A stretch of 42,446 nt of DNA from Erythrobacter sp. ANT-B3C2 (lineage in GTDB: Bacteria > Pseudomonadota > Alphaproteobacteria > Sphingomonadales > Sphingomonadaceae): positions 1 through 42,446 of the forward strand of contig LXQI01000010.1 in the NCBI GenBank assembly GCA_001683845.1, read 5' to 3'. The notes under the pieces are model-generated. The model saw nothing but the letters and a program-made list of their open reading frames with translations. It ran no database searches and was not told the DNA's origin. This document shows positions 28,286 through 36,748 of the stretch, piece after piece; positions within the stretch are counted from its first letter, which is position 1; each line of letters starts with the position of its first letter. Position numbers and translations under genes: made by a program.

Positions 28286-29124
28286 GGAAGCAAGAGTTGA
28301 AAAACATCGCCTGGGCCGCAGCCGTGGCGGCCGTGATCACCATCGGGAGCCCCGCCATAGCGCATGATCGACCAGGCTTCCGCGACACGCCAATGCTGCC
28401 CGACAGCCAGTGGCGCGTGCACGATCCCGATCGGCCCTATCCCGAGGTGGTGACGCCCGGCCCGGTGCCCGGCGCCGCACCCTCCGACGCGGTCGTGCTG
28501 TTCGACGGTCAGTCGCTCGACGCGTGGCAGCCGCAGGGTGGCGCCTGGATGGTGGAGGATGGCGCCATGACCGTGCCGCCGCGCGCACCGGGCGGCGGCG
28601 AAAGCTCCCTCGTCAGCAACGAGAGCTTTGGCGATGTGCAGCTCCACCTGGAGTTCCGCTCGCCCAATCCGCCTCAGAGCAGCTCGCAGGACCGGGGCAA
28701 TAGCGGCATCATCTTCATGCAGCGCTACGAGATCCAGATCCTCGATGCGTATGAAAATGACACTTACGCCGATGGAACCGTCGGCTCGATCTATGGCTGG
28801 AAGCCGCCGCTGGTGAACCCCTCGCGCGCCCCCGGTGAATGGCAGAGCTACGACATCATTTTCGAGCGCCCCCGCTTCGGGCCCGAGGGCGAGCTGCTGC
28901 GCCCTGCTTTCGTCACGGCCTTCCTGAACGGCGTCCTGATCCAGAACCGCCAGGCTTGGCCCGGCGTCACCGTCTGGCGTCAAATCGGCACATACGAAGC
29001 GCATGAAGATGCCGCGCCCATTCAGCTGCAGGATCATGATTCGCCGGTATCGTTCCGCAATATCTGGGTGCGCCGCCTGCCCGAGGCAGCGGCGAGCCAT
29101 GATTTCGAGGGTGAAGTGAAATGA
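28282..29124 (+). CDS. DUF1080 family protein (3-keto-disaccharide hydrolase type)
   Basis: 280 residues with a Sec signal peptide ending near GSPAIAHDRPG. The DUF1080 concanavalin-like fold is marked by VVLFDGQSLDAWQ, WMVEDGAMTV, FGDVQLHLEFRSP and NSGIIFMQRYEIQILD (a DUF1080 hallmark with Glu and Asp). The pattern GSIYGWKPPLVNPSRAPGEWQSYDI follows. Members of this family have been shown to cleave 3-keto-glycosides and are annotated as 3-keto-disaccharide hydrolases; here the genomic setting fits that activity, but the substrate is unknown. It overlaps its neighbours by four bases on both sides. Confidence 0.88.
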   Translation: MRKQELKNIAWAAAVAAVITIGSPAIAHDRPGFRDTPMLPDSQWRVHDPDRPYPEVVTPGPVPGAAPSDAVVLFDGQSLDAWQPQGGAWMVEDGAMTVPPRAPGGGESSLVSNESFGDVQLHLEFRSPNPPQSSSQDRGNSGIIFMQRYEIQILDAYENDTYADGTVGSIYGWKPPLVNPSRAPGEWQSYDIIFERPRFGPEGELLRPAFVTAFLNGVLIQNRQAWPGVTVWRQIGTYEAHEDAAPIQLQDHDSPVSFRNIWVRRLPEAAASHDFEGEVK

Positions 29125-29681
29125 ACATCGATCGAAGAGATGCCCTGGCCGGAATGGCGGCCATGTTCGGCGCCGCCCTGTTCGCCCCGATCGCCCGCGC
29201 GGCGGCGGCGCAGGTGATGCCAATCAGCTCGGGCCCGCCGAGCGTGCCGGTCTTCACCGCGCAGCAGCGCGAACTGATGACCGCGCTCAGCGAACGGATC
29301 ATGCCGACCACGGACACGCCGGGCGCGATCGCCGCCGGCGTTCCCGCCTTCATCGAGAAGATGCTCGCCGACTGGGCGCTGCCGGCGGACCGCGTGCCGA
29401 TCCTCGCGGGGCTGGACGCCATCGAGGCGCGCAGCCAAGCCGACAACGGCGTGGCGGCGGCCAGCGCAACGCCCGAGCAGCAGGACGCGCTGCTGACGCT
29501 GGCGATGGAAGACCAGCTGCCGGGCGGCAAGGCCTTCTTCGAGCCGTTCCGCCAGCTGGTGATCACCGGCTACTTCACCTCAGAGATCGGCATCACGCAG
29601 GAGCGCGAATATCTGCCCGTGCCCGGTCGCTACGACGGCGCCTATCCCTATTCAGAGGTCAACAAGGTGTTCTCGTCCTGA
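29121..29681 (+). CDS. Tat-exported gluconate 2-dehydrogenase subunit 3 family protein
   Basis: 186 residues. The N-terminus MNIDRRDALAGMAAMFG has a twin-arginine motif (DRRDALAG) and a cleavage site near ARAAAAQ. The rest is the subunit-3 domain: FTAQQRELMTALSERIMPTTDTPGA, FIEKMLADW, LPGGKAFFEPFRQLVITGYFTSEIG and the end YPYSEVNKVFSS. In GMC-type sugar dehydrogenases this small subunit carries the Tat signal and escorts the signal-less flavoprotein across the membrane. The GMC gene two positions downstream lacks a signal peptide, which fits. Overlaps: ATGA upstream, TGATG downstream. Confidence 0.92.
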   Translation: MNIDRRDALAGMAAMFGAALFAPIARAAAAQVMPISSGPPSVPVFTAQQRELMTALSERIMPTTDTPGAIAAGVPAFIEKMLADWALPADRVPILAGLDAIEARSQADNGVAAASATPEQQDALLTLAMEDQLPGGKAFFEPFRQLVITGYFTSEIGITQEREYLPVPGRYDGAYPYSEVNKVFSS

Positions 29682-30523
29682 TGGTCAGCCGGCGGCAATG
29701 GCTGGCGGGCGGGGCCGCGCTCGCGACGACGCTGACGGCTGCCCCGTTGAAGGCGAGGGCTGCCGCGCTGAACGCCGCGCCCATCGGCCTCCAGCTTTAT
29801 ACCGTGCGCGAGCTCTTCTCACGCGAGCCGATGCGCACGCTGCAGGAGGTCGCCGCAATCGGTTACCGCGAAGTCGAATATGGCGGCGGCGGTTACGACA
29901 CGATGGACCATGCCGCATTGCGCGCCACGATGGACCGGGTGGGGCTCGTAGCTCCCGCGATCCATGTCGGCTACGAAGCGCTGGAAGCCGATCTCGACCA
30001 GGCGGTCGGGATGGCGCGGGCACTGGGCGCCGACACCATCATCGTGCCCTACATGGACGAGGCGCATCGCACCGCCCCAGGGTGGACCGCGGCTCTCGCT
30101 AACTTCAACCGCTGGGCCGGGCAGCTCCAGTCCGCCGGGCTCGGCTTCGCCTATCACAACCACGATTGGGAATTCACCGAGAAGCCCGGGGGCCGCAGCC
30201 TGTTCGACCGGCTGGTGGCCGAAACCGATCCGGCGCTGGTCAAAGTCGAGCTCGACCTGTTCTGGACGGTGGCCGCGGGCGAGGATACCAAGGCGATCAT
30301 CAGGCGCCTGCCCGGTCGCATCTATGCCTATCACGTCAAGGACCGGACTGCGGATGGCGAGATGACCAGCATCGGCAAGGGCACGATTGATTTCGCCGAT
30401 ATCTTCACGCTCAACGCCATGGCCGGCGTGCAGCATTTCTTCGCCGAGAACGATCAGTCGCCCTCGCCGTACCTTCCCGATATCCACACCAGCTTCGCCG
30501 CGCTCAGCCGGCTGCGCACGTAA
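29681..30523 (+). CDS. Exported sugar phosphate isomerase/epimerase-like TIM barrel (Tat signal)
   Basis: 280 residues. MVSRRQWLAGGAALATTLTA has a twin-arginine motif (SRRQWLAG), with cleavage near LKARAAA. The barrel shows IGLQLYTVRELF, then IGYREVEYGGGGYDTM, AYHNHDWEFTE with a conserved His, LVKVELDLFWTV and YHVKDRTADGEMTSIGKGTIDF, all typical of the xylose-isomerase-like/epimerase family. Its export to the periplasm, and place between the subunit 3 gene and the GMC gene, suggest action on an oxidised sugar or glycoside in the periplasm, for example 3-keto-glycoside cleavage or isomerisation. Start ATG overlaps the subunit-3 stop. Confidence 0.85.
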   Translation: MVSRRQWLAGGAALATTLTAAPLKARAAALNAAPIGLQLYTVRELFSREPMRTLQEVAAIGYREVEYGGGGYDTMDHAALRATMDRVGLVAPAIHVGYEALEADLDQAVGMARALGADTIIVPYMDEAHRTAPGWTAALANFNRWAGQLQSAGLGFAYHNHDWEFTEKPGGRSLFDRLVAETDPALVKVELDLFWTVAAGEDTKAIIRRLPGRIYAYHVKDRTADGEMTSIGKGTIDFADIFTLNAMAGVQHFFAENDQSPSPYLPDIHTSFAALSRLRT

Positions 30524-30539
30524 ATCAAGGATTATTGCC

Positions 30540-32213
30540 ATGGCCAATATGTTCGACGCCATCGTCATCGGTTCCGGAGTGAGCGGCGGGTGGGCAGCCA
30601 AGGAGCTCACGGAAAAGGGCCTGCGGGTCCTGATGCTCGACCGGGGGACGATGGTCGAGCATCTGGACTACGAATATGAAGGCGCGCTGGAGGAGGAAAT
30701 CCCCGCCCGCGACATGATGCCCAAGGCGCTGGTCGACAGCGACTATTTCATTTCCAAGCATGGCTATATCGCGCCCTCGACCCAGAAGTACTACAATAAC
30801 GATCGGCTCAACCCCTATGCCTATGACGAGGGCGAGAAATTCTACTGGATCCGCCCCGGTGCGGTCGGCGGCAAATCGCTGATCTGGGGGCGCTGGAGCT
30901 TCCGCTTCAGCCCCGAAGATTTCGAGGCGAACAAGCAGGAGCAGGTCGGCCTCGACTGGCCGATCCGCTATGACGACGTGGCGCCCTGGTATGATTACGT
31001 CGAGAACTACATCGGCGTGACGGGCTCGCGCGAGAACCTTCCCCAGCTGCCCGACAGCCAGTTCCAGCCGCCGATGCAGATGAACATTGCGGAACAATGG
31101 TTGAAGGAACAGCTCGAGGCGACCTCGCCCGGGCGCAAGCTGATCAACGCCCGGCTTGCGAACATTACCGAGGACATGCCGGAGCAGGGTCGCACCAAGT
31201 GCCAGTTCCGCAACCAGTGCGGACGCGGCTGCTCGTTCGGGTCCTATTTCTCGACCCAGTCGGTAACGCTTCCCGCTGCCCGGGCGACGGGCAACCTTAC
31301 CCTGCGGTCCGACGCGGTCGTCACCAACTTGGAATATGACGCGGCGCGCAAGCGGGTGACGGGCGTGCGCGTCGTCGATGCGCTGACCGGTCAGGCCGAA
31401 GTGATTCCCGCAGGGCTGGTGTTCCTGTGCGCCTCGGCGATGGCCTCCACGCAGATCATGATGAACTCGCGGGATGCCGGCACCGGCAGGAGCCACTTCG
31501 ATTCCAGCGGCACGCTGGGGCGGTATGTGATGGATCACATCTTCCGCACCGGCGCATCGGGCGAGATCCCGGGCTTCACGGATTACATCGAATATGGCCG
31601 CCGCCCGGGTGGGGTCTACATCCCGCGCTTCCGCAACAACGGCGGAGAGGAAGGCGTTGGCTTCCGCCGGGGCTATGGCTTCCAGGGCAGTGCCGGCCGC
31701 AGTGCGGCTCATCCGCAGGGCTTCGGCGCCTCGATGAAGCATGGCATGCGCGCCTATGGTCCATGGCGGTTCGGCATGGGCGCATTCGGCGAATGCCTGC
31801 CCTATGAGGACAACCGGATCAGCCTGCATCCGGACAAGGTAGACCGCTTCGGAGTGCCGCTTATGCGCTTCGATGTCACATTCCGGGAAAACGAGGACCG
31901 GATGATGGAGGATGCGCGGATCGAGGGCGAGAAGATGCTGCGCGCCGCCGGCCTGATCAACGTCACCAGCTACCGCGGCGAGAATGTTCCGGGAGATTCC
32001 ATTCACGAGATGGGCGGTGCCCGCATGGGCGCCGATCCGCGCCAGTCGGTAGTCAACAAGTGGAGCCAGGCACACGATGCCGCCAATCTGTTTGTGACCG
32101 ATGGCGCGCAGATGACATCCATCTCCTGCGTGAATCCGTCGATAACCTTCATGGCGCTTACCGCCCGAGCAGTCGACCACGCGGTCAAGCAGGTGCAGGC
32201 CGGCGCAATCTAG
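30540..32213 (+). CDS. GMC-family FAD sugar dehydrogenase, catalytic subunit
   Basis: 557 residues. The FAD motif VIGSGVSGGWAAKELTEKG lies at about residues 9-27, with LMLDRG ending the fold. GAVGGKSLIWGRWSFRF is the flavin-contact block. The C-terminus has the catalytic region HEMGGARMG with His and CVNPSITFMALTARA with Asn. Cys at about 221, 227 and 231 (KCQFRNQCGRGC) resemble the cysteine cluster that binds a 3Fe-4S center in some FAD glucose and fructose dehydrogenases. There is no signal peptide, so export by the Tat-dependent subunit 3 is probable. Family and setting fit glucoside 3-dehydrogenase activity (oxidation of a sugar C3 hydroxyl); substrate is inferred. The start ATG at 30540 has AAGG upstream (AAGGATTATTGCC). 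No cytochrome c subunit is encoded nearby. Confidence 0.92.
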   Translation: MANMFDAIVIGSGVSGGWAAKELTEKGLRVLMLDRGTMVEHLDYEYEGALEEEIPARDMMPKALVDSDYFISKHGYIAPSTQKYYNNDRLNPYAYDEGEKFYWIRPGAVGGKSLIWGRWSFRFSPEDFEANKQEQVGLDWPIRYDDVAPWYDYVENYIGVTGSRENLPQLPDSQFQPPMQMNIAEQWLKEQLEATSPGRKLINARLANITEDMPEQGRTKCQFRNQCGRGCSFGSYFSTQSVTLPAARATGNLTLRSDAVVTNLEYDAARKRVTGVRVVDALTGQAEVIPAGLVFLCASAMASTQIMMNSRDAGTGRSHFDSSGTLGRYVMDHIFRTGASGEIPGFTDYIEYGRRPGGVYIPRFRNNGGEEGVGFRRGYGFQGSAGRSAAHPQGFGASMKHGMRAYGPWRFGMGAFGECLPYEDNRISLHPDKVDRFGVPLMRFDVTFRENEDRMMEDARIEGEKMLRAAGLINVTSYRGENVPGDSIHEMGGARMGADPRQSVVNKWSQAHDAANLFVTDGAQMTSISCVNPSITFMALTARAVDHAVKQVQAGAI

Positions 32214-32298
32214 GAGCCGGAACGATGGCAGAATTGGTGAGTGCCCCCTTGCGGTAGTCGCACCGCTGACCGATGAGTACGAAATGGAGGGCTGACGG

Positions 32299-33450
32299 AT
32301 GCAGCGAGTCCGCTATGCCATGGTTGGTGGTGGCGAAGGCGCTTTTATAGGCCCGATTCATCGCACTGCAGCGGCGATTGCAGGCAATTGCCAGCTGGTT
32401 GCGGGCGCTTTCTCGAGCGATGCAACCCGCTCGCAAAGGTCGGGTGAAGCGCTGGGGCTGGCGCCCGAGCGCTGCTACGCCAGCTGGGCCGCGCTGATCG
32501 AGGGCGAGGCCACTTTAAATCCGGCCGAACGCGCCGAATTCGTGGCCATCGTAACCCCCAACCACCTCCACGCGCCGGTGGCCATCGCGGCGCTGGAGGC
32601 GGGGCTGCCCGTGCTGACCGACAAGCCGCTGACCGACACGATGGACGCAGCGGAAGCCTTCGCCGCCGCCGCCGCGCGGACCGGCGGGTTGGTCGGCGTG
32701 ACGCATACTTACGCCGCCTATCCCATGGTCCGGCAGGCCAAGGCGCTGGTGGCCGGAGGGGAGGTGGGCGCGATCCGCCGGGTGGCGGTGCATTACACGC
32801 AGGGTTGGCTGGCCCGGGCCGAGGACGCGGTCGGCAAGCAGGCCGAATGGCGGATCGACCCGGCCCGTTCCGGGCTCGCGGGCGCGTTCGGCGATATCGG
32901 CACGCACGCCTTCAACCTCGTCGAGACGATCACCGGCGATCCCATGCTGCGGCTTTCGGCAGAGCTGCAGGCGGCCGTGCCCGGGCGCGCGCTCGATGAC
33001 GATGGCGCGGCGATGTTCCATCTGGCGGGCGGCGCGCGCGGAACGCTGGTTGCCAGCCAAGTCTGTGCGGGTGACGCCAACGGGCTCGCCATCTCCGTGT
33101 GGTGCGAGGAAGCCGGCGTGCATTGGGAGCAGGAGCACCCGAACGTCCTGCGCGTCGCGCGGCGGGACGGGCCGGAGGAGATCTGGACGCCGGGCGCAGA
33201 CCGCAGCTACCTGGGCCAACAGGCCATGCGGGTGACCCGGACCCCGTCGGGTCATCCCGAGGGTTACCTGGAAGCCTTTGCCAACATCTATCATGATTTT
33301 GCATTGGCCGTGCGCGGCGCTCCGCCTGAAGACCCTTGCTATGCCACCCTGAACGCAGGAATGCGGGCGATGCGGTTCATCGCCGCGGCCCACCGCAGCA
33401 GCGCGGATGGCGGTCGCTGGATCGATCTGGAAGAGGAGCAAGCGGCATGA
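32299..33450 (+). CDS. Gfo/Idh/MocA family oxidoreductase
   Basis: 383 residues, no signal peptide, so cytosolic. The Rossmann region opens VRYAMVGGGEGAFIGPIHR with a GGGEG loop, followed by VAIVTPNHLHAPVAIAALEAG and the LTDKPLTDTMDAAE segment containing the usual KP pair. The C-terminal half has the DIGTHAFNLVETITG active-site region (His about residue 203). Related enzymes act as glycoside or keto-sugar dehydrogenases with a bound or free NAD(H). With the following TIM-barrel gene it is the type of pair known from 3-keto-glycoside and C-glycoside cleavage systems (DgpA plus DgpB/DgpC). Its stop overlaps the next start (ATGA). It lies 85 bases after the GMC gene. Confidence 0.9.
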   Translation: MQRVRYAMVGGGEGAFIGPIHRTAAAIAGNCQLVAGAFSSDATRSQRSGEALGLAPERCYASWAALIEGEATLNPAERAEFVAIVTPNHLHAPVAIAALEAGLPVLTDKPLTDTMDAAEAFAAAAARTGGLVGVTHTYAAYPMVRQAKALVAGGEVGAIRRVAVHYTQGWLARAEDAVGKQAEWRIDPARSGLAGAFGDIGTHAFNLVETITGDPMLRLSAELQAAVPGRALDDDGAAMFHLAGGARGTLVASQVCAGDANGLAISVWCEEAGVHWEQEHPNVLRVARRDGPEEIWTPGADRSYLGQQAMRVTRTPSGHPEGYLEAFANIYHDFALAVRGAPPEDPCYATLNAGMRAMRFIAAAHRSSADGGRWIDLEEEQAA

Positions 33451-34493
33451 AGGGACCGGCCATTTTCCTGGCGCAGTTCGCGGGCGACGAGGCGCCGTTC
33501 AACAGCCTGCCGTCGATGGCGCGCTGGGCGAGCGAGCTCGGCTATGTCGGGGTGCAGATTCCCACCTGGGATGCCCGCCTGTTCGACCTGCGAAAGGCCG
33601 TTGAGAGCCAGGATTATTGCGACGAGGTCAAGGGCATTTGCGCCGAGGCCGGGGTGGAGATCACCGAATTGTCGACTCATCTGCAAGGCCAGCTGGTGGC
33701 GGTTCACCCGGCCTATGACGCGCTGTTCGATGCCTTCGCGCCAGCCGAGCTGCAAGGCCGCCCGGTGGAGCGGACCGAGTGGGCTTGCCGGCAGTTGCGC
33801 CTCGCAGCGCAGGCGAGCCGGCGGTTAGGGCTAGACGCGCATGCCACCTTTTCGGGCGCGCTGTTGTGGCACACCGTCTACCCGTGGCCGCAGCGACCCG
33901 CAGGGCTGGTGGAGGAAGGCTTCGCCGAACTGGCCCGGCGTTGGCGGCCGCTGCTAGACGCCTTCGACGAGGCTGGCGTCGACCTAGCGTACGAGATCCA
34001 CCCGGGCGAGGATTTGCATGACGGGCTCAGCTGGGAACGGTTCCTGGAGGCGGTGGATAACCACCCGCGGGCCAGCATCCTGTACGACCCCAGCCATTTC
34101 ATCCTGCAGCAGCTCGACTATTTGCAGTTCATCGATTTCTACCATGACCGGATCCGCATGTTCCACGTCAAGGACGCGGAGTTCGTGCCGTCCGGGCGCG
34201 CAGGGGTCTATGGCGGCTATGCCGGCTGGGGCGAGCGCCCGGGACGGTTTCGTTCACTGGGCGATGGTCAGGTGGATTTCGCGGGCATCTTCTCGCAGCT
34301 GACACATCATGGGTACCAGGGCTGGGCCGTGCTGGAGTGGGAATGCTTCCTGAAGCATCCTGAACAGGGTGCGGCAGAGGGCGCGCCGTTTATCGCCGCG
34401 CACATGATCCGGCGGGCCGAGCGCGCATTCGACGACTTTGCCGGCGCGGCGCCGGACGCGGAACGCAACCGGCGCATACTTGGGCTGGACTGA
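33447..34493 (+). CDS. Cytosolic sugar phosphate isomerase/epimerase-like TIM barrel
   Basis: 348 residues without a signal peptide. Metal-site blocks are visible: VDLAYEIHPGEDLHDG (Glu), SILYDPSHFILQQ (Asp and His), RMFHVKDAEF (His) and WAVLEWECFL (Glu). This long (about 350) subgroup is often found with Gfo/Idh enzymes and ThuA proteins in sugar loci. The product is probably an isomerase or epimerase for the imported keto-sugar, but substrate and reaction cannot be fixed. It is translationally coupled to the preceding Gfo/Idh gene. Confidence 0.87.
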   Translation: MKGPAIFLAQFAGDEAPFNSLPSMARWASELGYVGVQIPTWDARLFDLRKAVESQDYCDEVKGICAEAGVEITELSTHLQGQLVAVHPAYDALFDAFAPAELQGRPVERTEWACRQLRLAAQASRRLGLDAHATFSGALLWHTVYPWPQRPAGLVEEGFAELARRWRPLLDAFDEAGVDLAYEIHPGEDLHDGLSWERFLEAVDNHPRASILYDPSHFILQQLDYLQFIDFYHDRIRMFHVKDAEFVPSGRAGVYGGYAGWGERPGRFRSLGDGQVDFAGIFSQLTHHGYQGWAVLEWECFLKHPEQGAAEGAPFIAAHMIRRAERAFDDFAGAAPDAERNRRILGLD

Positions 34494-34574
34494 TAGGGCG
34501 ATCACCTCCACCCTTTTGCCACTCGATTCGGCAGGGAGGGGCCGGTGGCGAGGCGAGTTGAGGGGGATAAGCAC

Positions 34575-35807
34575 ATGACTTCCGGCACGCGGGCGCGGCT
34601 CTCGCTGATGATGTTCCTGCAATATGCAGTGTGGGGCGCATGGTTCGTGCCGTTCGCGACCTACCTCACGCGCAGCGGCCTGCAGGATTCCGTCGGCACG
34701 ATCTACTCGGCGCAAGGTTGGGCGGCGATTGCGGCGCCGCTGTTCGTCGGCGCGGTGGCCGATCGCTACTTCGCGGCCGAGAAGGTCATGGGGGTCCTGC
34801 ACCTGTTTGCCGGTCTGCTGCTATTCGCGCTGGCGCAGGTCGGGGCCGATGCAGGAGTGATGTTTTTGGCAACGTTGGGTGTGCTGCTCGCCTTCATGCC
34901 AACCATCGCGCTGTCCAACGCCATCGCGCTGAATTCGCTGAGCGACAGCGAAAAGCAGTTCCCCGCCATCCGCGTGTTCGGAACCATTGGCTGGATCGCT
35001 GCGGGTCTGGTCGTCAGCTTCGTTCTGCCGGGCGAGGCCGAGCGCACGGCTCAGCCGATCCTGCTCGCGGCCGCCGTGTCGATTGCTTACGGTCTTTATG
35101 CGTTCACCCTGCCGAGCACGCCGCCCAAGGCCGGCAGCGGGCGCGTCTCGTTCGGTGCGCTGCTCGGGCTCGATGCGATCCGCACCTCCGACCGCAGCTT
35201 CTGGGTGCTGATCATCTGCTCGACGCTGATGATGATCCCGTTCTCGTTCTACAATGTCTACGCCAACCCGTACCTCGACGATATCGGGGTGGCCAACCCC
35301 GCCGCGACGCAGACCATCGGGCAGGTGTCGGAGATCGGCTTCCTGCTGCTTTTGCCGCTGTTCTTCCGTCTGGTGGGGATCAAGGGCGTGCTGTTCGTGG
35401 GCATAGCCGCCTGGGCCGTGCGCTATGTCATCTTCGCCTATGCCTACACCGACGAAGGGCCGATCCTGCCGATGGTCTATCTAGGGCTGGCGCTGCATGG
35501 TGTGGGGTTCGATTTCGTGTTCGTGGCGGCGACGATCTGGGTCGGCAACCACTTCGCGGCAGATTCGAGCAACCGGGCGCAGAGCTTCCTGGCGCTGATG
35601 ACCTGGGGTGTGGGCTATCTGATCGGCAGCAACGTCGCCAATGCGGTGCAGGTGGGTGCGGGTGCGGGTGCGGCGACCGACTGGCAGAGTTTCTGGCTGC
35701 TGCCGGCCGGCTTTGCCGCGATCACGGCGATGGCATTCCTGGTGCTGTTCCGCGATGGGCGCGGTGGCTTGGGAGCGCGGGACCCAGCAGCGGCGCCCAG
35801 CCTGTAG
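34575..35807 (+). CDS. MFS permease of the nucleoside:H+ symporter (NHS) type
   Basis: 410 residues with about 12 membrane helices. It starts MTSGTRARLSLMMFLQYAVWGAWFVPFATYL, the LxMMFLQY-x-VWGAW signature of the NHS/NupG-like group, and has FGTIGWIAAGLVVSFVLPG and FNVYANPYLDDIG. Members located in sugar loci import sugars or glycosides rather than nucleosides. A GAGGGGG ribosome binding site precedes the ATG at 34575; the upstream start at 34545 is less likely. It is the last gene of the plus-strand run and is followed by the convergent ThuA gene. Confidence 0.88.
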   Translation: MTSGTRARLSLMMFLQYAVWGAWFVPFATYLTRSGLQDSVGTIYSAQGWAAIAAPLFVGAVADRYFAAEKVMGVLHLFAGLLLFALAQVGADAGVMFLATLGVLLAFMPTIALSNAIALNSLSDSEKQFPAIRVFGTIGWIAAGLVVSFVLPGEAERTAQPILLAAAVSIAYGLYAFTLPSTPPKAGSGRVSFGALLGLDAIRTSDRSFWVLIICSTLMMIPFSFYNVYANPYLDDIGVANPAATQTIGQVSEIGFLLLLPLFFRLVGIKGVLFVGIAAWAVRYVIFAYAYTDEGPILPMVYLGLALHGVGFDFVFVAATIWVGNHFAADSSNRAQSFLALMTWGVGYLIGSNVANAVQVGAGAGAATDWQSFWLLPAGFAAITAMAFLVLFRDGRGGLGARDPAAAPSL

Positions 35808-35843
35808 GGCAAGCGCGTCGGCCGGCAAGGTGGGCGACGCCCC

Positions 35844-36593
35844 CTAGTCTTCCAGGACCCAGCTCAGCCCGCCTTCGAGGTGCTGGAGGAACCAGGGCTC
35901 GCTGAAGCTCTCGGCCGTGTGGCCCATCGCCGTGTAGAAGATGCGGCCGCCGTCGAACTCGTGCGCCCAGGCAGCGGGGTTGGGGTTGACATCCTCGCCC
36001 TCGATCGATGCCGGATCGAGCGTCGCGAGCAGGTCCATCGTCGGATTGTAATCGTCGAAATAGTACCATTCATCGACGCGGCGGTGCGGGCTGGCGAGCC
36101 CGTGATTGGCGGGGTGCTCGGAATCGGTCAAGGTCACCTCGCCCTCCGGGGTGCCCGGGGGGTGACTGGCAAACCGGCCGCCGATCATCTGCCCATACCA
36201 GGGCCAGTGGTAATGCGAATCCGACGCCGCATGAATGGCAACGATCCCGCCACCGGCGCGCACGAAGGCCTGCAGCGAATCGCGCCGGGCCCCGACCCAC
36301 CACTCTGACGCGGGATCGTCAGGCTGGCTGCTGTTGCTTAACAGCACGATGGCGTCGAACTCCTGGATCTGGTCGCCATCGAACAGCGCCGGATCCTTGC
36401 TTGCAATCACGGTCATGCCATACCGCTCGCCCAGAGCCTGCAGCGCGGCCACGCCGGCCTCTATGGATTCGTGGCGAAAACCGCTGGAGTGCGAGAAAAC
36501 GAGCACATGGGCAGGGTCGTCGCTTGCCATGCTAGGGCTCGTGAAAGCGGTAAATGCCGTCAGAAGCGCAAGCAGACAGCGGCTAAAGCGCAT
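35844..36593 (-). CDS. Exported ThuA-like protein
   Basis: 249 residues with a Sec signal peptide MRFSRCLLALLTAFTAFTSPSMAS. The ThuA class I glutamine-amidotransferase-like fold is marked by HVLVFSHSSGFRHESIEAG, DAIVLLSNSS, VRAGGGIVAIHAASDSHYHW, FASHPPGTPEG and FYTAMGHTAESFSEPWF. ThuA takes part in metabolism of trehalose and other disaccharides through their 3-keto forms in rhizobia. Here it is exported and convergent with the sugar operon, 36 bases from the permease stop. GGAGAG precedes the ATG at 36593; longer starts upstream are less likely. Confidence 0.88.
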   Translation of the reverse strand: MRFSRCLLALLTAFTAFTSPSMASDDPAHVLVFSHSSGFRHESIEAGVAALQALGERYGMTVIASKDPALFDGDQIQEFDAIVLLSNSSQPDDPASEWWVGARRDSLQAFVRAGGGIVAIHAASDSHYHWPWYGQMIGGRFASHPPGTPEGEVTLTDSEHPANHGLASPHRRVDEWYYFDDYNPTMDLLATLDPASIEGEDVNPNPAAWAHEFDGGRIFYTAMGHTAESFSEPWFLQHLEGGLSWVLED

Positions 36594-36748
36594 GATCTCT
36601 CCTCTGTTCGACCGCCGTGCGCAGCCTTCCCGCAAGAGCATAGCACCCCCTTCCGGGCCGGGCGAGGCGATGCGTCTTGACGTACTGGGGTGGATGCGCG
36701 GCCGATACTTTCCTGGGCGGGCGTTGCCGGTGCGCGGCCCGCGTAATG

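Noticed and set aside
30525-32180. Minus-strand frame of 551 codons
   Set aside because: Antisense to the GMC dehydrogenase, which has all its family motifs.
35808-35843. Terminator between the permease and ThuA genes
   Set aside because: Only 36 bases separate the convergent stops and I see no clear stem followed by T residues on either strand.
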